Origin: SZUA-430 sp031413635
GTDB taxonomy: Bacteria; Pseudomonadota; Alphaproteobacteria; Micropepsales; Micropepsaceae
Direction: 5' to 3'
Length of the DNA: 32,115 bases
Assembly (NCBI GenBank): GCA_031413635.1
Contig: JANOFM010000038.1
Location: 1-32,115, forward strand
Position numbers and translations under genes: made by a program. Positions 24,301 through 31,294 of this stretch are shown piece after piece (within the stretch, counting starts at the first letter, position 1; every line of letters starts with the position of its first letter). The notes beneath the pieces were generated by a model. It saw only the letters and a program-made list of their open reading frames with translations. It was not told where the DNA came from and did not search any database.

Positions 24301-24719
24301 CGCAAATGTACAAATCTTGGGCGGTGAAGCGCGGCATGCACGTGAGCGAGTATGCGGCGGGAGATACAAATAAGCCGGCGCTCATGACTATTTCGGGATT
24401 CGGCGCGCATCGCTGCTTGGCGGACGAGGCCGGTCTTCATGTGTTGGAGCCGCCGGAGGACGACGATGCCTCACCGCGCCTGATCGCGCGCGTGCGCATT
24501 GCGGCCTCGCCGCTGGGCGATCTTCCCGCGGCGACGGCGGCAAAGGCGTTGCGCAAGGCGATTGACGATGCGACCGCATCGAACGCGGTGGCCCGGCGCT
24601 ACCGTGCAGGGGCGTCGCCGCTTGTGCGCGATGCCAAGAAGGGCTGGCGGAGCGGCAGGTTCGAGGCAATCCTCAACGGCGATTTCGATCTTGTCGGCGC
24701 CGTCGCGCGGGAAAAATAG
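21369..24719 (+). CDS. Membrane-anchored ClpA/ClpB-like AAA+ ATPase fused to an RF2-like domain lacking GGQ
   Basis: 1116 residues from GTG 21369; TTG 21381 is possible, and a TTG at 21318 would overlap the DUF1304 gene. Order: one membrane helix (4-23); a helical domain of unknown type replacing the Clp N-domain (about 45-260); D1 with Walker A GEAKVGKS (283-290) and pore-like AYIGQLEERV, but PD (347-348) where ClpB has the Walker B DE; no M-domain; D2 with Walker A GPTGTGKT (553-560), Walker B LLDE, TSN sensor, FRPEFVNRLD arginine finger and GAR sensor 2; then 847-1116, resembling RF2. The latter has NPVIWSRPDR, QMYKSWAVKRG, and near the end GRFEAILNGDFDLV, but neither the SPF stop-codon motif nor the GGQ domain. 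Function is inferred: a tethered ribosome- or nascent-chain-directed ATPase. Confidence 0.85.
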   Translation: MDSYLPVLWLGIAVGFFLGILAARRLVRTQAALPTPSTAPVPAEEPLSAKLHRLGQPLESFGDNTAHPRELADRAEFGEAVALLCQSDVALDVVVQYALGANWTLSCVALKALSQRDDGEQASAEVVSRIGNLRPWAIHFALEYFTALKNRPAAGAPAVSAEQWWQDNLIIPGLFRAYFSKRKELGDQPTFGAAATASYASDAAQIEGFLRSLDHPFATALIAELNSTKSARVDTSYLESFGRLWTRAPDSDVLLEPDEWKALLSAAESALGRTPARSLLVRGEAKVGKSSFVKLLANRLLKKGWTIFEAGGPELQAGQAYIGQLEERVRRMTTELAANKRAIWYVPDILQIAVSGTHHGQTASILDQVLPSVATGRLIILSEATPTQTTQLVQLRPSLKGVFEVAPLAAMDEDRAAAFVQSYLERLTHKSRVAFEPGSAQLAMQLARQYLGTSQLPGVVLDLLKLSFNRVTGEGIKKVTPRDILLTLSQMSGLPVAILDNMEKVELDAVHKFFGERVMGQDEAVRTVVDRIAMLKAGLTDPSKPIGVFLFAGPTGTGKTELAKTLAEFLFGSGDRMIRLDMSEFKTPESLNKIIGEPGGGASAESLINRVRKQPFSVVLLDEFEKAHANVWDLFLQVFDDGRLSDQAGNVADFRHCMIILTSNLGATAHQNAVLGFGAKADAFSADQIMRAISQSFRPEFVNRLDKVIVFQPLKRELMKRILQKELDAVLERRGLRDRQWAVEWESSALEFLLDKGFSPELGARPLKRAIDQHLLAPLAATIVEHRFPKGDQFLFVRSDGQGVQVEFVDPDAEQAAPQAGGPVRGGALPALEEIILSANGSNDERAALEAGYRSLKGRIEGTSWAALSEQLASQIANPVIWSRPDRYEVLSRFALMDRVKAAFKTVEAVRERLDKSRDGRGHSRELATRLAQHVYVADAGAEDALTNAPIEAIVNVEVALENAGEPQAARVWCAQISQMYKSWAVKRGMHVSEYAAGDTNKPALMTISGFGAHRCLADEAGLHVLEPPEDDDASPRLIARVRIAASPLGDLPAATAAKALRKAIDDATASNAVARRYRAGASPLVRDAKKGWRSGRFEAILNGDFDLVGAVAREK

Positions 24720-24778
24720 CGTCGTTCGCCGCCGCGTCCCTGGTAGACTGCGCCGACGCGGGATTCGGGAGAGCGCAG

Positions 24779-25465
24779 TTGTCCGGAGTCGGCACTCGCA
24801 TCAAGAAGGCGCGCGACGCATTGGGGATGACCCAAGTCGCGCTGGCCAAGGCCGTGGGCGTCAGCCAGCAAGCCGTCATGGAACTGGAGTCGGGGCGCGC
24901 CAAGGGCACCAAACACTGCGCCAAGTTTGCGCGCGCATTGGGTCAGGACCCCCTGTGGCTTGAAACCGGCGACGGACGCATACGCGAGGCGGCCAAGGCC
25001 AAGCGCCAAGCACGAAGCGATGCCCCGGAGGCGCTGCCCGATGTCGCCAACTATGAGCGCATCCCTATCGTCGACATTCGCACTTCGAGCGGGCGGGGTC
25101 CGATCGGCGAGGAGGATCGCAACGCCGGTTTCAGTATGTTTGCGACCAATTGGTTGCGATCGCTGACGCCGACGCCATTTTCTCAACTTGCGGTCGTCCT
25201 GGTCGCGGGGGATTCGATGGAACCCACGCTGCACAACGGCGATCACGCGCTGATCGACACGTCGCAACTCAATCTGCGCCGCGAGGGGATATATGTGCTG
25301 CGCATCGACGAGACGCTGATGATCAAACGGGTGACGGTGCACCCCACGACACGGCGCGTGACGATCGGCACCGACAATGCTCGCTATCAAACCTACGAGG
25401 ATTTGGATGCTGGAAACGTCGAAGCGTTGGGGCGGGTGATTTGGATCGGACACATGCTCGGATGA
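24779..25465 (+). CDS. XRE-family HTH regulator with S24 (LexA-like) C-terminal domain
   Basis: 228 residues from TTG 24779 with GGGAGA 6-12 bases upstream. The N-terminal Cro/C1 HTH spans about 4-58 (MTQVALAKAVGVSQQAVMEL). The C-terminal S24 domain holds the expected catalytic Ser (S146 in VAGDSMEPTL) and Lys (K183 in LMIKRV). Whether it self-cleaves is uncertain; the only Ala-Gly near the hinge is in RNAGFSM. Such proteins repress prophage or stress genes. It stands 59 bases after the AAA+/RF2 fusion gene, in the same direction. Confidence 0.9.
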   Translation: MSGVGTRIKKARDALGMTQVALAKAVGVSQQAVMELESGRAKGTKHCAKFARALGQDPLWLETGDGRIREAAKAKRQARSDAPEALPDVANYERIPIVDIRTSSGRGPIGEEDRNAGFSMFATNWLRSLTPTPFSQLAVVLVAGDSMEPTLHNGDHALIDTSQLNLRREGIYVLRIDETLMIKRVTVHPTTRRVTIGTDNARYQTYEDLDAGNVEALGRVIWIGHMLG

Positions 25466-25472
25466 CCTGCCG

Positions 25473-25808
25473 TCAGTCCGCTTCGTGGCGACCGCCGCGA
25501 TAGAGGGCGTAGAACACCGGCAGCAGCAAAAGACCCATCACGGCCGACAGTGCCAAACCCACCAGAGCTACGAGCGCCAGAACGGCGTAGAGGTCCTTGA
25601 ACCAGCCCGGCAGATCGACCGGCGCAATCATTTCCAGCATTGAAATCAGGAAGCGCATCATCGGCTCGATCGCCACGGCATTGGCAACCGACAGCTGGGC
25701 ACCGACGCGGTCGACGCCCGACCCGAGAAACATCACAAAAAGCACGCCGAGGCCGATCAGCGACAACACCGCCGCAAGAACGGCGTAAGGCCAGAGCCAG
25801 CGCCGCAC
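25473..25808 (-). CDS. Small membrane protein (111 aa)
   Basis: Unrecognised. Two long hydrophobic stretches, WPYAVLAAVLSLIGLGVLFV and AVLALVALVGLALSAVMG, plus a short segment at 48-62 (EPMMRFLISMLEMIA) that could be a re-entrant or amphipathic helix, followed by a charged C-terminus (RGGRHEAD). The start is GTG 25808 with GGGGAGGGGG just upstream, a very strong site. Its stop lies 7 bases from the convergent regulator gene. No partner gene is evident. Confidence 0.72.
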   Translation of the reverse strand: MRRWLWPYAVLAAVLSLIGLGVLFVMFLGSGVDRVGAQLSVANAVAIEPMMRFLISMLEMIAPVDLPGWFKDLYAVLALVALVGLALSAVMGLLLLPVFYALYRGGRHEAD

Positions 25809-25877
25809 AGCCCCCTCCCCGATTTGCGCTGTTGTCGTACGGACATAAGCGCGGTCTTTCCCCGGAGGTTCAATAGC

Positions 25878-25931
25878 ATGACTTTAAGGGCCCTGCTGAT
25901 GCAGGGGGGCGTCAGGTCGGAGCCAAAATGA
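25878..25931 (+). CDS. Possible 17-residue micro-ORF
   Basis: ATG 25878 is preceded by CGGAGG with about 10-base spacing and opens a 17-codon frame (MTLRALLMQGGVRSEPK) ending TGA at 25931. A CCCTGC-TGAT-GCAGGG hairpin (25891-25906) lies inside it. It sits between the small membrane protein and the LuxR solo, which both run leftward. There is no family match to rely on; the frame may be chance. Confidence 0.18.
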   Translation: MTLRALLMQGGVRSEPK

Positions 25932-25936
25932 GAGGT

Positions 25937-26665
25937 CTAGACTGCGATTACTCTGTCGCGGAGCGCCTTGGCGACGGCTTGGATCCGTGTCGTCACGCCT
26001 AACTTTGTCTTGGAACTGTCAACATGGAAGCGGACCGTGCGTGGGCTTATGCCAAGCATGCGCCCGACCTCCGCGTCGGTTTGGCCGACCGCCACCAGGC
26101 GCAGACACTGCGCTTCGCGCGTGCTGAGGGAGGGCGCCTCAACGGTCGATTTTTCCGGTCTCCCGGTTCCGAGGTGTTGAAGCTTTTGGATGGCCGCATG
26201 AGCGACGACTTGCAGCATCGAACGGGCGTTGGCCGATGTGTCCGGCGTTTCGCCGCCAAAATTGAACCCCGCGACCGGTTCGCAGCCACGATAGACGGGC
26301 ACGACGAGACCTTCGCCGCGCTTGACGACGTCTGCGAGAAAATGCGTCCAACGCTGACCGGTTGCTTCCGCTTGCTTGCGCATGCCGGAGACTAAGAACG
26401 GAATGTCGGACTGGAGCGCGCGTTGAACGAGCGGGTGCTGTGCATAGTCCATTTCGCGGTCCAGCGCTTCGAGCATCTGCCGGGGCGCGTCGGTGTAGAT
26501 CACCGAGCTTCTCGCTCCGCCCGAGAGCTTTGCAGCATCGACCGCAAGAACGTGCGAATAACCCAGTTGGCCGGCAAACTCTTTCACTCCGGACCACAGT
26601 GCTTGCATCGACGACGACGATTCGATGCGGCCCAGGCAGTCCGCAATTCCCGCAAAGTGATCCAT
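25937..26665 (-). CDS. LuxR-family regulator with autoinducer-binding-type domain (LuxR solo)
   Basis: 242 residues from ATG 26665 (GGCGGA upstream; a TTG at 26725 would give 262). The N-terminal domain has the autoinducer-binding outline: DYAQHPLV, IPFLVS, and KRGEGLVVPVYRGCEPVAG. The C-terminal GerE HTH (about 179-240) contains LSTREAQCLRLVAVGQTDAE and SPRTVRFHV. By hand alignment to TraR, the invariant Trp57, Tyr61, Asp70 and Trp85 positions read Met64, Leu68, His77 and Val92, so the usual acyl-homoserine lactone may not be the ligand. No luxI-type synthase is in the window. Confidence 0.87.
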   Translation of the reverse strand: MDHFAGIADCLGRIESSSSMQALWSGVKEFAGQLGYSHVLAVDAAKLSGGARSSVIYTDAPRQMLEALDREMDYAQHPLVQRALQSDIPFLVSGMRKQAEATGQRWTHFLADVVKRGEGLVVPVYRGCEPVAGFNFGGETPDTSANARSMLQVVAHAAIQKLQHLGTGRPEKSTVEAPSLSTREAQCLRLVAVGQTDAEVGRMLGISPRTVRFHVDSSKTKLGVTTRIQAVAKALRDRVIAV

Positions 26666-27427
26666 GTTTCCGCCCGGCGCCGGAACAACGGCGCTCTCTC
26701 GTTGTTTTGAACTACTATAAGCCAAATGGCCGAAAGCGCCATATATGTCAGGTCGTCAAAGCGCTTCTCCTGCCGTGATTGTCAGGGCTGTGGGGCGACT
26801 TGCTCACAGAAATGGCGCCGGCCTCGAGTTCCCGCTGCACGCCGGCGCTGGTGCGAGCCATCAATCGGATCAAGGTGAACAGGCGTTGGGCAAAGGAACG
26901 TGGCTGCACCTGCCCCCCCAAAGCAAGACAGGTCGCTCGCGCCCGACGAGACGAGCAATCGATCGTAACCATCGGGGTTTGACGCGTTTCGACACGCTGC
27001 CCGACGCACGGTGCCGGTTTCGCAGATCGCTCGCGGTCGCGCGACATGTATGAACGTTGCACGCTCGCTGCAGCGCAAAAACACGTTATGCGATCAAAGG
27101 ATGCGAGAGGATTTTTGGATTAAGAGTTAATTCGTCCGGGATCGAGTTTGACGCTCGATTCGAGTACCGACTTGGGGCTTGGTCACGCATAACCATGCGG
27201 TTGAGGCATTCGTTTGAAACAACTCGTAACATCGGCGCGAGCGGCAATTCAGTCCGTGTACGAACGATACGAGTCACAAATGCTCCGCATGCGGAATTAT
27301 TTGCGACACCCCCTGTTGCAAAAGAAATTGTGGAGTACGCTGTGATGTGAATTACAGCAGCCTGATTCTCGTGTTGAGCGGGCAAGACTCACGGAACCAT
27401 GCCGCTGTCGCCTAGGGAGGGCGCAGT
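26666..27427. other. Intergenic stretch, no confident gene; AT-richer with palindromes
   Basis: About 760 bases between the LuxR solo and the next likely gene. Open frames on both strands (for example 26748-27062 reverse) lack ribosome binding sites and family motifs. The part near 27090-27360 is AT-richer than its surroundings. It holds a perfect 12-base palindrome TCCGCATGCGGA (27284-27295), and CTCGATTCGAG (27154-27164) next to an inverted ATCGAG. These could be regulator sites or the remains of a lost gene. Confidence 0.5.
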
Positions 27428-27541
27428 ATGCGTAAGGGGCTTTGGCGTTCGTTAGACGTCTTTGGGCGGCAAAACCGCCTTATTCATTGTGAACTGCAGC
27501 GACGAAAAATTCGACCAAGCGGCGCGGCCATCCGGCCGTGA
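27428..27541 (+). CDS. Possible 37-residue leader peptide
   Basis: The ATG follows AGGGAGGG at good spacing, stronger than the site of the gene downstream. The product begins MRKGLWRSLDV and is very basic, with no membrane segment. It ends 69 bases before the outer-membrane-type gene at 27610, and a GC hairpin lies within its codons, so it may act as a translated leader rather than a functional protein. No family is recognised. Confidence 0.35.
   Translation: MRKGLWRSLDVFGRQNRLIHCELQRRKIRPSGAAIRP
27465..27479 (+). terminator. Short GC hairpin followed by TTATT, attenuator-like
   Basis: GGCGG (27465-27469), loop CAAAA and CCGCC (27475-27479), followed by TTATT. The 5-base stem is weak and the T-run is broken, so termination would be partial. 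Being inside the candidate leader ORF and upstream of the 27610 gene, it may couple leader translation to transcription. Confidence 0.3.
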
Positions 27542-27609
27542 CGGGTTGATCTTTACGCCGGCGGGCCGGGATCCGGCCTCTGGCGCGGTTCTTGCGGGGC
27601 GCTGCTGCT

Positions 27610-29256
27610 ATGAAACACCGTTCGATACATCTTTCAGCACCGATCCGTCTTGGATCACTGCTGCTCGCCGGAAGCGGTTTAGCCGGCTTGGCAAGCACCG
27701 CCCGCGCCGAGCCCTTGCAGTCGTTTTGGTTGACGCCCACGGTTCTTGCCAATGGACTTGGCGTAGAGAATGCCCCGGCCACCGCCCAACTCAAGGCGTG
27801 GCGCGTCAAGGCCATGGCCGAGCAAAAGGTCGATCTGTTCGTTTCGCCGACGGATGCCTCCGAATGGAGCGGCTCGGTGCCGGCACTTTCCGGGTTCAAT
27901 GCCCCCTTGCCGTTCAGCGACAATGCGGCCGATCCGGCGCCGTTTTCACTGAAGCTTCGCGGCGCGACGTTCGGTTTGGAACCCTCGGTCAATGTGAAGG
28001 TTGCACGACTTGCCGACACGGCCAATTTCAGCGCCGGCGATGTCGCGCTGCAGAGCGGCGGCTTCGATGCGGTGCTGTTGGACGGACGCTTCACCTTTAG
28101 TTCCGATGTGGTTCAAACGGTCGACGAAAGCGACCGGCGCGATTTCCGCGATCCGCAGCTGCGCGAAGAACGGCGGACGGTCAGTCTCGCCGACACGTCG
28201 CATCGTCAGCGCTTTGCGGCCAAGCTGATCGACACGCAGAATCTGCGCCTCTTGGTCGACGGCGAAATCGGCCGCGTCTCGGACGATTTCGCGCGCAATG
28301 TGAGCGAACTGCCGACCGGACAAAGAGTGCTTTCGGGATCGTGGGCGAACTTGTCGTCCAGCATCGAGTACCGCGACGCGCGAATTTCGGTCGACTATCA
28401 GGATTTCGTCGGGCGCGAGGAATCGCTGCGGCGCGAAGGTCTGACGTTCGGTTACGCGTCGTCGGCCTTAAAGCTCTATCGCAAGGAAGGCATGGAATTC
28501 AATCTGACCCAGGGCGGTCAGTGGTTGAAGCGCACCTCGTTCGCAGGCATTAGCGCCGATGTCATCGTCGCCGATATTCTGCCCGACGCGGTCGCCGATG
28601 CGATCGATCCGATCCGCCCGTTCTTGCCGACATCGATCAACGGCGGCTTCGAAAAAGGCGACATCGTGCGCGCCGAATTGTTGCCCGGCCCGCGCGACAA
28701 GATCAGCACGGCCAATGTCGCGATGACCTGGGACACGAAATACGGCGAGACGACCGCCAGCGTTTGGGAACGGCGCATCAACACCGACATCGTGGCGGTC
28801 GGGCGAGACGAAATTCCGATTGCCGATTCGCGCGATCGCTTCGTCGACGTGTCGCACAAAATCCGCCGCGGCAACTGGCAATTCGGCGCCGGGCTTTCAC
28901 TGATCGAGACGGACGATTTGATCGCCGGCGAACGCCGGTCGGAGCGCGAGATCGCGCCGCACCTGTCGGTGGCCTATGCGCCTGAGAACGGCCCAAGGGT
29001 CGAGCTTCGCGTCGGCGCCGCGGACGCGCAGTCGCAGATCATCGACGACAACGTCGCGGCCCGGGCAAAAACGAAGCAGGTTCAGCTGAGCGTCGATATT
29101 TCGAGTTTCGCGCAAGAAGAACTGAACAAGCCCGACGCGAAGTTGAGGCTCGAATACCGCTACGACTTGAACGGCAGCGACCGCGATCCGGTATCGGGGC
29201 GCGAGCGCGGCGGCGGGCACGCCCTGTTGCTGACGTTCTCGACTCCGCTGAATTAG
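27610..29256 (+). CDS. Putative secreted or outer-membrane beta-barrel protein
   Basis: 548 residues from ATG 27610 (a TTG at 27592 is less likely). A signal peptide is clear: basic start, hydrophobic LGSLLLAGSGLAGLAS and cleavage after ARA. The mature part consists largely of alternating polar and hydrophobic strands such as SIEYRDARISVDYQDF, KLYRKEGMEFNLTQG and VELRVGAADAQ, and ends in an aromatic/hydrophobic strand HALLLTFSTPLN. That pattern suits an outer-membrane barrel; it lacks a recognised signature, so porin, receptor or exporter cannot be distinguished. Helical loops occur near 290-320 (VADILPDAVADAIDPIRPFL). Confidence 0.7.
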   Translation: MKHRSIHLSAPIRLGSLLLAGSGLAGLASTARAEPLQSFWLTPTVLANGLGVENAPATAQLKAWRVKAMAEQKVDLFVSPTDASEWSGSVPALSGFNAPLPFSDNAADPAPFSLKLRGATFGLEPSVNVKVARLADTANFSAGDVALQSGGFDAVLLDGRFTFSSDVVQTVDESDRRDFRDPQLREERRTVSLADTSHRQRFAAKLIDTQNLRLLVDGEIGRVSDDFARNVSELPTGQRVLSGSWANLSSSIEYRDARISVDYQDFVGREESLRREGLTFGYASSALKLYRKEGMEFNLTQGGQWLKRTSFAGISADVIVADILPDAVADAIDPIRPFLPTSINGGFEKGDIVRAELLPGPRDKISTANVAMTWDTKYGETTASVWERRINTDIVAVGRDEIPIADSRDRFVDVSHKIRRGNWQFGAGLSLIETDDLIAGERRSEREIAPHLSVAYAPENGPRVELRVGAADAQSQIIDDNVAARAKTKQVQLSVDISSFAQEELNKPDAKLRLEYRYDLNGSDRDPVSGRERGGGHALLLTFSTPLN

Positions 29257-29269
29257 CGTTCTATTTTCG

Positions 29270-29291
29270 GCGGGAAGGACGGTCTTCCCGC
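29270..29291 (+). terminator. Perfect 8-bp hairpin after the barrel gene
   Basis: GCGGGAAG (29270-29277), loop GACGGT and CTTCCCGC (29284-29291), starting 14 bases after the stop codon. There is no T-run behind it, so it may stabilise the 3' end or act as a Rho-assisted end rather than a classical terminator. Confidence 0.4.
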
Positions 29292-29378
29292 AACATGGCT
29301 ATGGCATGCCGGTCCCGGCGAGCCGCGGATCTTATGTGAAGGTGCATCGGGCCACTGCATCGAACTGTGCGAACCGGC

Positions 29379-30188
29379 ATGAGCGTCATCGTCAGCGAAC
29401 TGAATGCATCCCCCAAAGCAGAGCTGCCGAAGCGCCGGCACGGTATTTCCTACGGCGCGGCGCGGCGGCAGAAGCTCGATTTTTATGTGCCGAAGAACGG
29501 CGCGGCGCGTGCGATCGTTTTGTTTCTCTACGGCGGCGGTTGGGTCAGCGGGGCGCGGTGGTATTATCCGTTGCTCGGGCACACATTGGCGCGGCGCGGG
29601 CTGACATGCGTGGTGCCGGACTATCATCTCTATCCGCACGCGCGGTTTCCAAGTTTCGTCGAAGACGGCGCGCTGGCGTTCAAGTGGGTGCACGATCGGG
29701 CCGACGAGCTGGGCGGGCGAGATCTACCGATCTTCGTGATGGGGCATTCGGCGGGGGCGCATATTTCGGCGTTGATGGCGCTCGATCCGAGTTATCTGAA
29801 GGCGCACGGCCTGTCGCCCGACGCGATTAAGGGCGTGATCGGGCTCGCGGGGCCCTATGCGCTCAATCCGCTGAAATGGCGGGGGGTGAAGGACATCTTC
29901 GCGCCGTCGGTGGACGCACCGCATAGCGCGCGGCCGATCAAGCTCGCGCGCGCGGGGGCGCCGCCGATGCTGTTGCTGCACGGCGCGCGCGACCGCATCG
30001 CGAAAGCAGACGCGAGCGTGAATTTCGCGAGCGCGCTGACGGCGGCGGGATCCGACGCGCGCGCCAAGCTTTATCCCGGTCTCGGGCATTTCGAGATTAT
30101 CGCCTGCTTCCTGTGGGGATGGCGCTGGCGGGCGAGCGTGCTTGCCGATGCGGAAGCGTTTATCGCGGAACAAACGGCGCCAAGTTAA
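29379..30188 (+). CDS. Alpha/beta hydrolase, esterase/lipase-like (hormone-sensitive lipase type)
   Basis: 269 residues from ATG 29379 (a GTG 12 bases earlier is possible; the ribosome site is weak). The oxyanion loop LYGGGW (50-55) replaces the usual HGGG, with Tyr for His. The nucleophile is S124 in MGHSAGAH, followed by D205 (HGARDRI) and H237 (GLGHFEI). The family hydrolyses carboxylic esters of short acyl groups. No signal peptide. Its stop overlaps that of the convergent thioesterase gene. Confidence 0.88.
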   Translation: MSVIVSELNASPKAELPKRRHGISYGAARRQKLDFYVPKNGAARAIVLFLYGGGWVSGARWYYPLLGHTLARRGLTCVVPDYHLYPHARFPSFVEDGALAFKWVHDRADELGGRDLPIFVMGHSAGAHISALMALDPSYLKAHGLSPDAIKGVIGLAGPYALNPLKWRGVKDIFAPSVDAPHSARPIKLARAGAPPMLLLHGARDRIAKADASVNFASALTAAGSDARAKLYPGLGHFEIIACFLWGWRWRASVLADAEAFIAEQTAPS

Positions 30189-30586
30189 AGCATCATCTGC
30201 GTTTGGGTGACGAGGGCGACGAGCTTGCCGTCGGGCCGCGTGATGCGCGTCTGCCAAACTTGCGTCTTGCCGCCGCGGTGAATGGGCGCGGTCGTTGCGC
30301 GCACGACGCTGCCGACTTGGGCGGCTGCCAAAAAGTTCGTTTTGCTCTCGATCGTGGTGGTGCCCTTGGCGCCTTCGGGCAGATTTAGAAATGTGGCGAC
30401 GGCGCCTGCCGTGTCGGCCAACGCCATCGCGGCGCCGCCGTGCAGGATCGGCATCGGCGCGGTACAGAGATCGTCGCGCACGGTCAGTTCCGCGACGACT
30501 TCGTCCTTCGAGACGCTGACGAAACGCACACCCATGAGTTTGGCGAAGGGCAGCGGGGTGGCGTTGAGTTGGTCGGCGGTGAGCAT
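30185..30586 (-). CDS. PaaI-like hotdog thioesterase
   Basis: 133 residues from ATG 30586, with GAGG 9 bases upstream; a GTG at 30616 would add 10 residues. LHGGAAMALADTAGAVATF holds the HGG(A)...DTAG signature of the PaaI/YbgC-like hotdog fold, with the catalytic Asp in ADTAG. It should hydrolyse an aryl- or acyl-CoA thioester. It converges with the alpha/beta hydrolase, whose stop codon overlaps by 3 bases in a TTAA. Confidence 0.88.
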   Translation of the reverse strand: MLTADQLNATPLPFAKLMGVRFVSVSKDEVVAELTVRDDLCTAPMPILHGGAAMALADTAGAVATFLNLPEGAKGTTTIESKTNFLAAAQVGSVVRATTAPIHRGGKTQVWQTRITRPDGKLVALVTQTQMML

Positions 30587-30652
30587 GCGATCGTGCCTCG
30601 GTTGCCAATTGGACACTACAGCCGATCGGACGCTAGTCGATTACCTTCGACG

Positions 30653-31282
30653 TTATGAAGCGCTCACCACCCCACACGCGATGCGCGCGCCGCCGCCGCC
30701 GAGCGGTTTGGGTTGGTCCGAAAAATTGTCGGCGCCTTCGTGAATGACGAAGGCGCGGCCGCGGACGTCGTTCACGGAAAGGTGGAGCGCGTTTATGTTC
30801 TGGGTCGCGTTGCCGTTGGCGTCGACGACGAGGACGGGCAAGTCGCCGCGGTGGCCGTTAGCGAAGGGCCCCGCGTGTTTGCCGGTGGCGTTCGGATCGT
30901 AGTGGCCGCCCGCGGCCATGCCGGCCTGCATCTTGCCGTCTTTCATGGCCGGGCCGCAGTCCGGATTGTCGTGCAGGTGAAAGCCATGTGGACCCGGCGG
31001 CAGTGAGCCCAACGCGGGCACGATGTGCAATCCGCCGCGGCCGTCGGACAGCAAGAGCGTTCCGATTTCGGCGCCGACGCCTTTAGCATCGATCTTGAAC
31101 ATCGAGACGGTCAGGCGTGGCGGCACGGAACGTTGATCGTCGCCGGTGATCGGCACGCTGGCCGACGCGCCAACGCCGACATTGCCGGAACCGCCGCCGA
31201 CGCCCACGCCGACGGAAAGGCCGCCGCCGCATGCGGCGAGTAGCGGTATGAGAGCGATTGATGTAAATAGGGCTTTGCGCAT
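30653..31282 (-). CDS. sodC: Cu/Zn superoxide dismutase, lipoprotein
   Basis: 209 residues, strong AGGAGG upstream. A lipoprotein signal ends LAAC with lipidated C18. A glycine-rich linker (GGGLSVGVGVGGG...) follows. The Cu/Zn site has H102 and H104 (HGFHLH), H127, H136 and D147 (zinc) and H181; C109 and C203 form the conserved disulfide. The protein destroys superoxide in the periplasm, anchored to a membrane. It sits 12 bases after the stop codon of the E1 remnant, so it was probably in that operon earlier. Confidence 0.93.
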   Translation of the reverse strand: MRKALFTSIALIPLLAACGGGLSVGVGVGGGSGNVGVGASASVPITGDDQRSVPPRLTVSMFKIDAKGVGAEIGTLLLSDGRGGLHIVPALGSLPPGPHGFHLHDNPDCGPAMKDGKMQAGMAAGGHYDPNATGKHAGPFANGHRGDLPVLVVDANGNATQNINALHLSVNDVRGRAFVIHEGADNFSDQPKPLGGGGARIACGVVSAS

Positions 31283-31294
31283 TGAGACCTCCTG

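Noticed and set aside
26748..27062. 104-residue reverse frame in the intergenic region
   Set aside because: No ribosome site, no recognisable motif, odd composition; cannot be supported as a gene.
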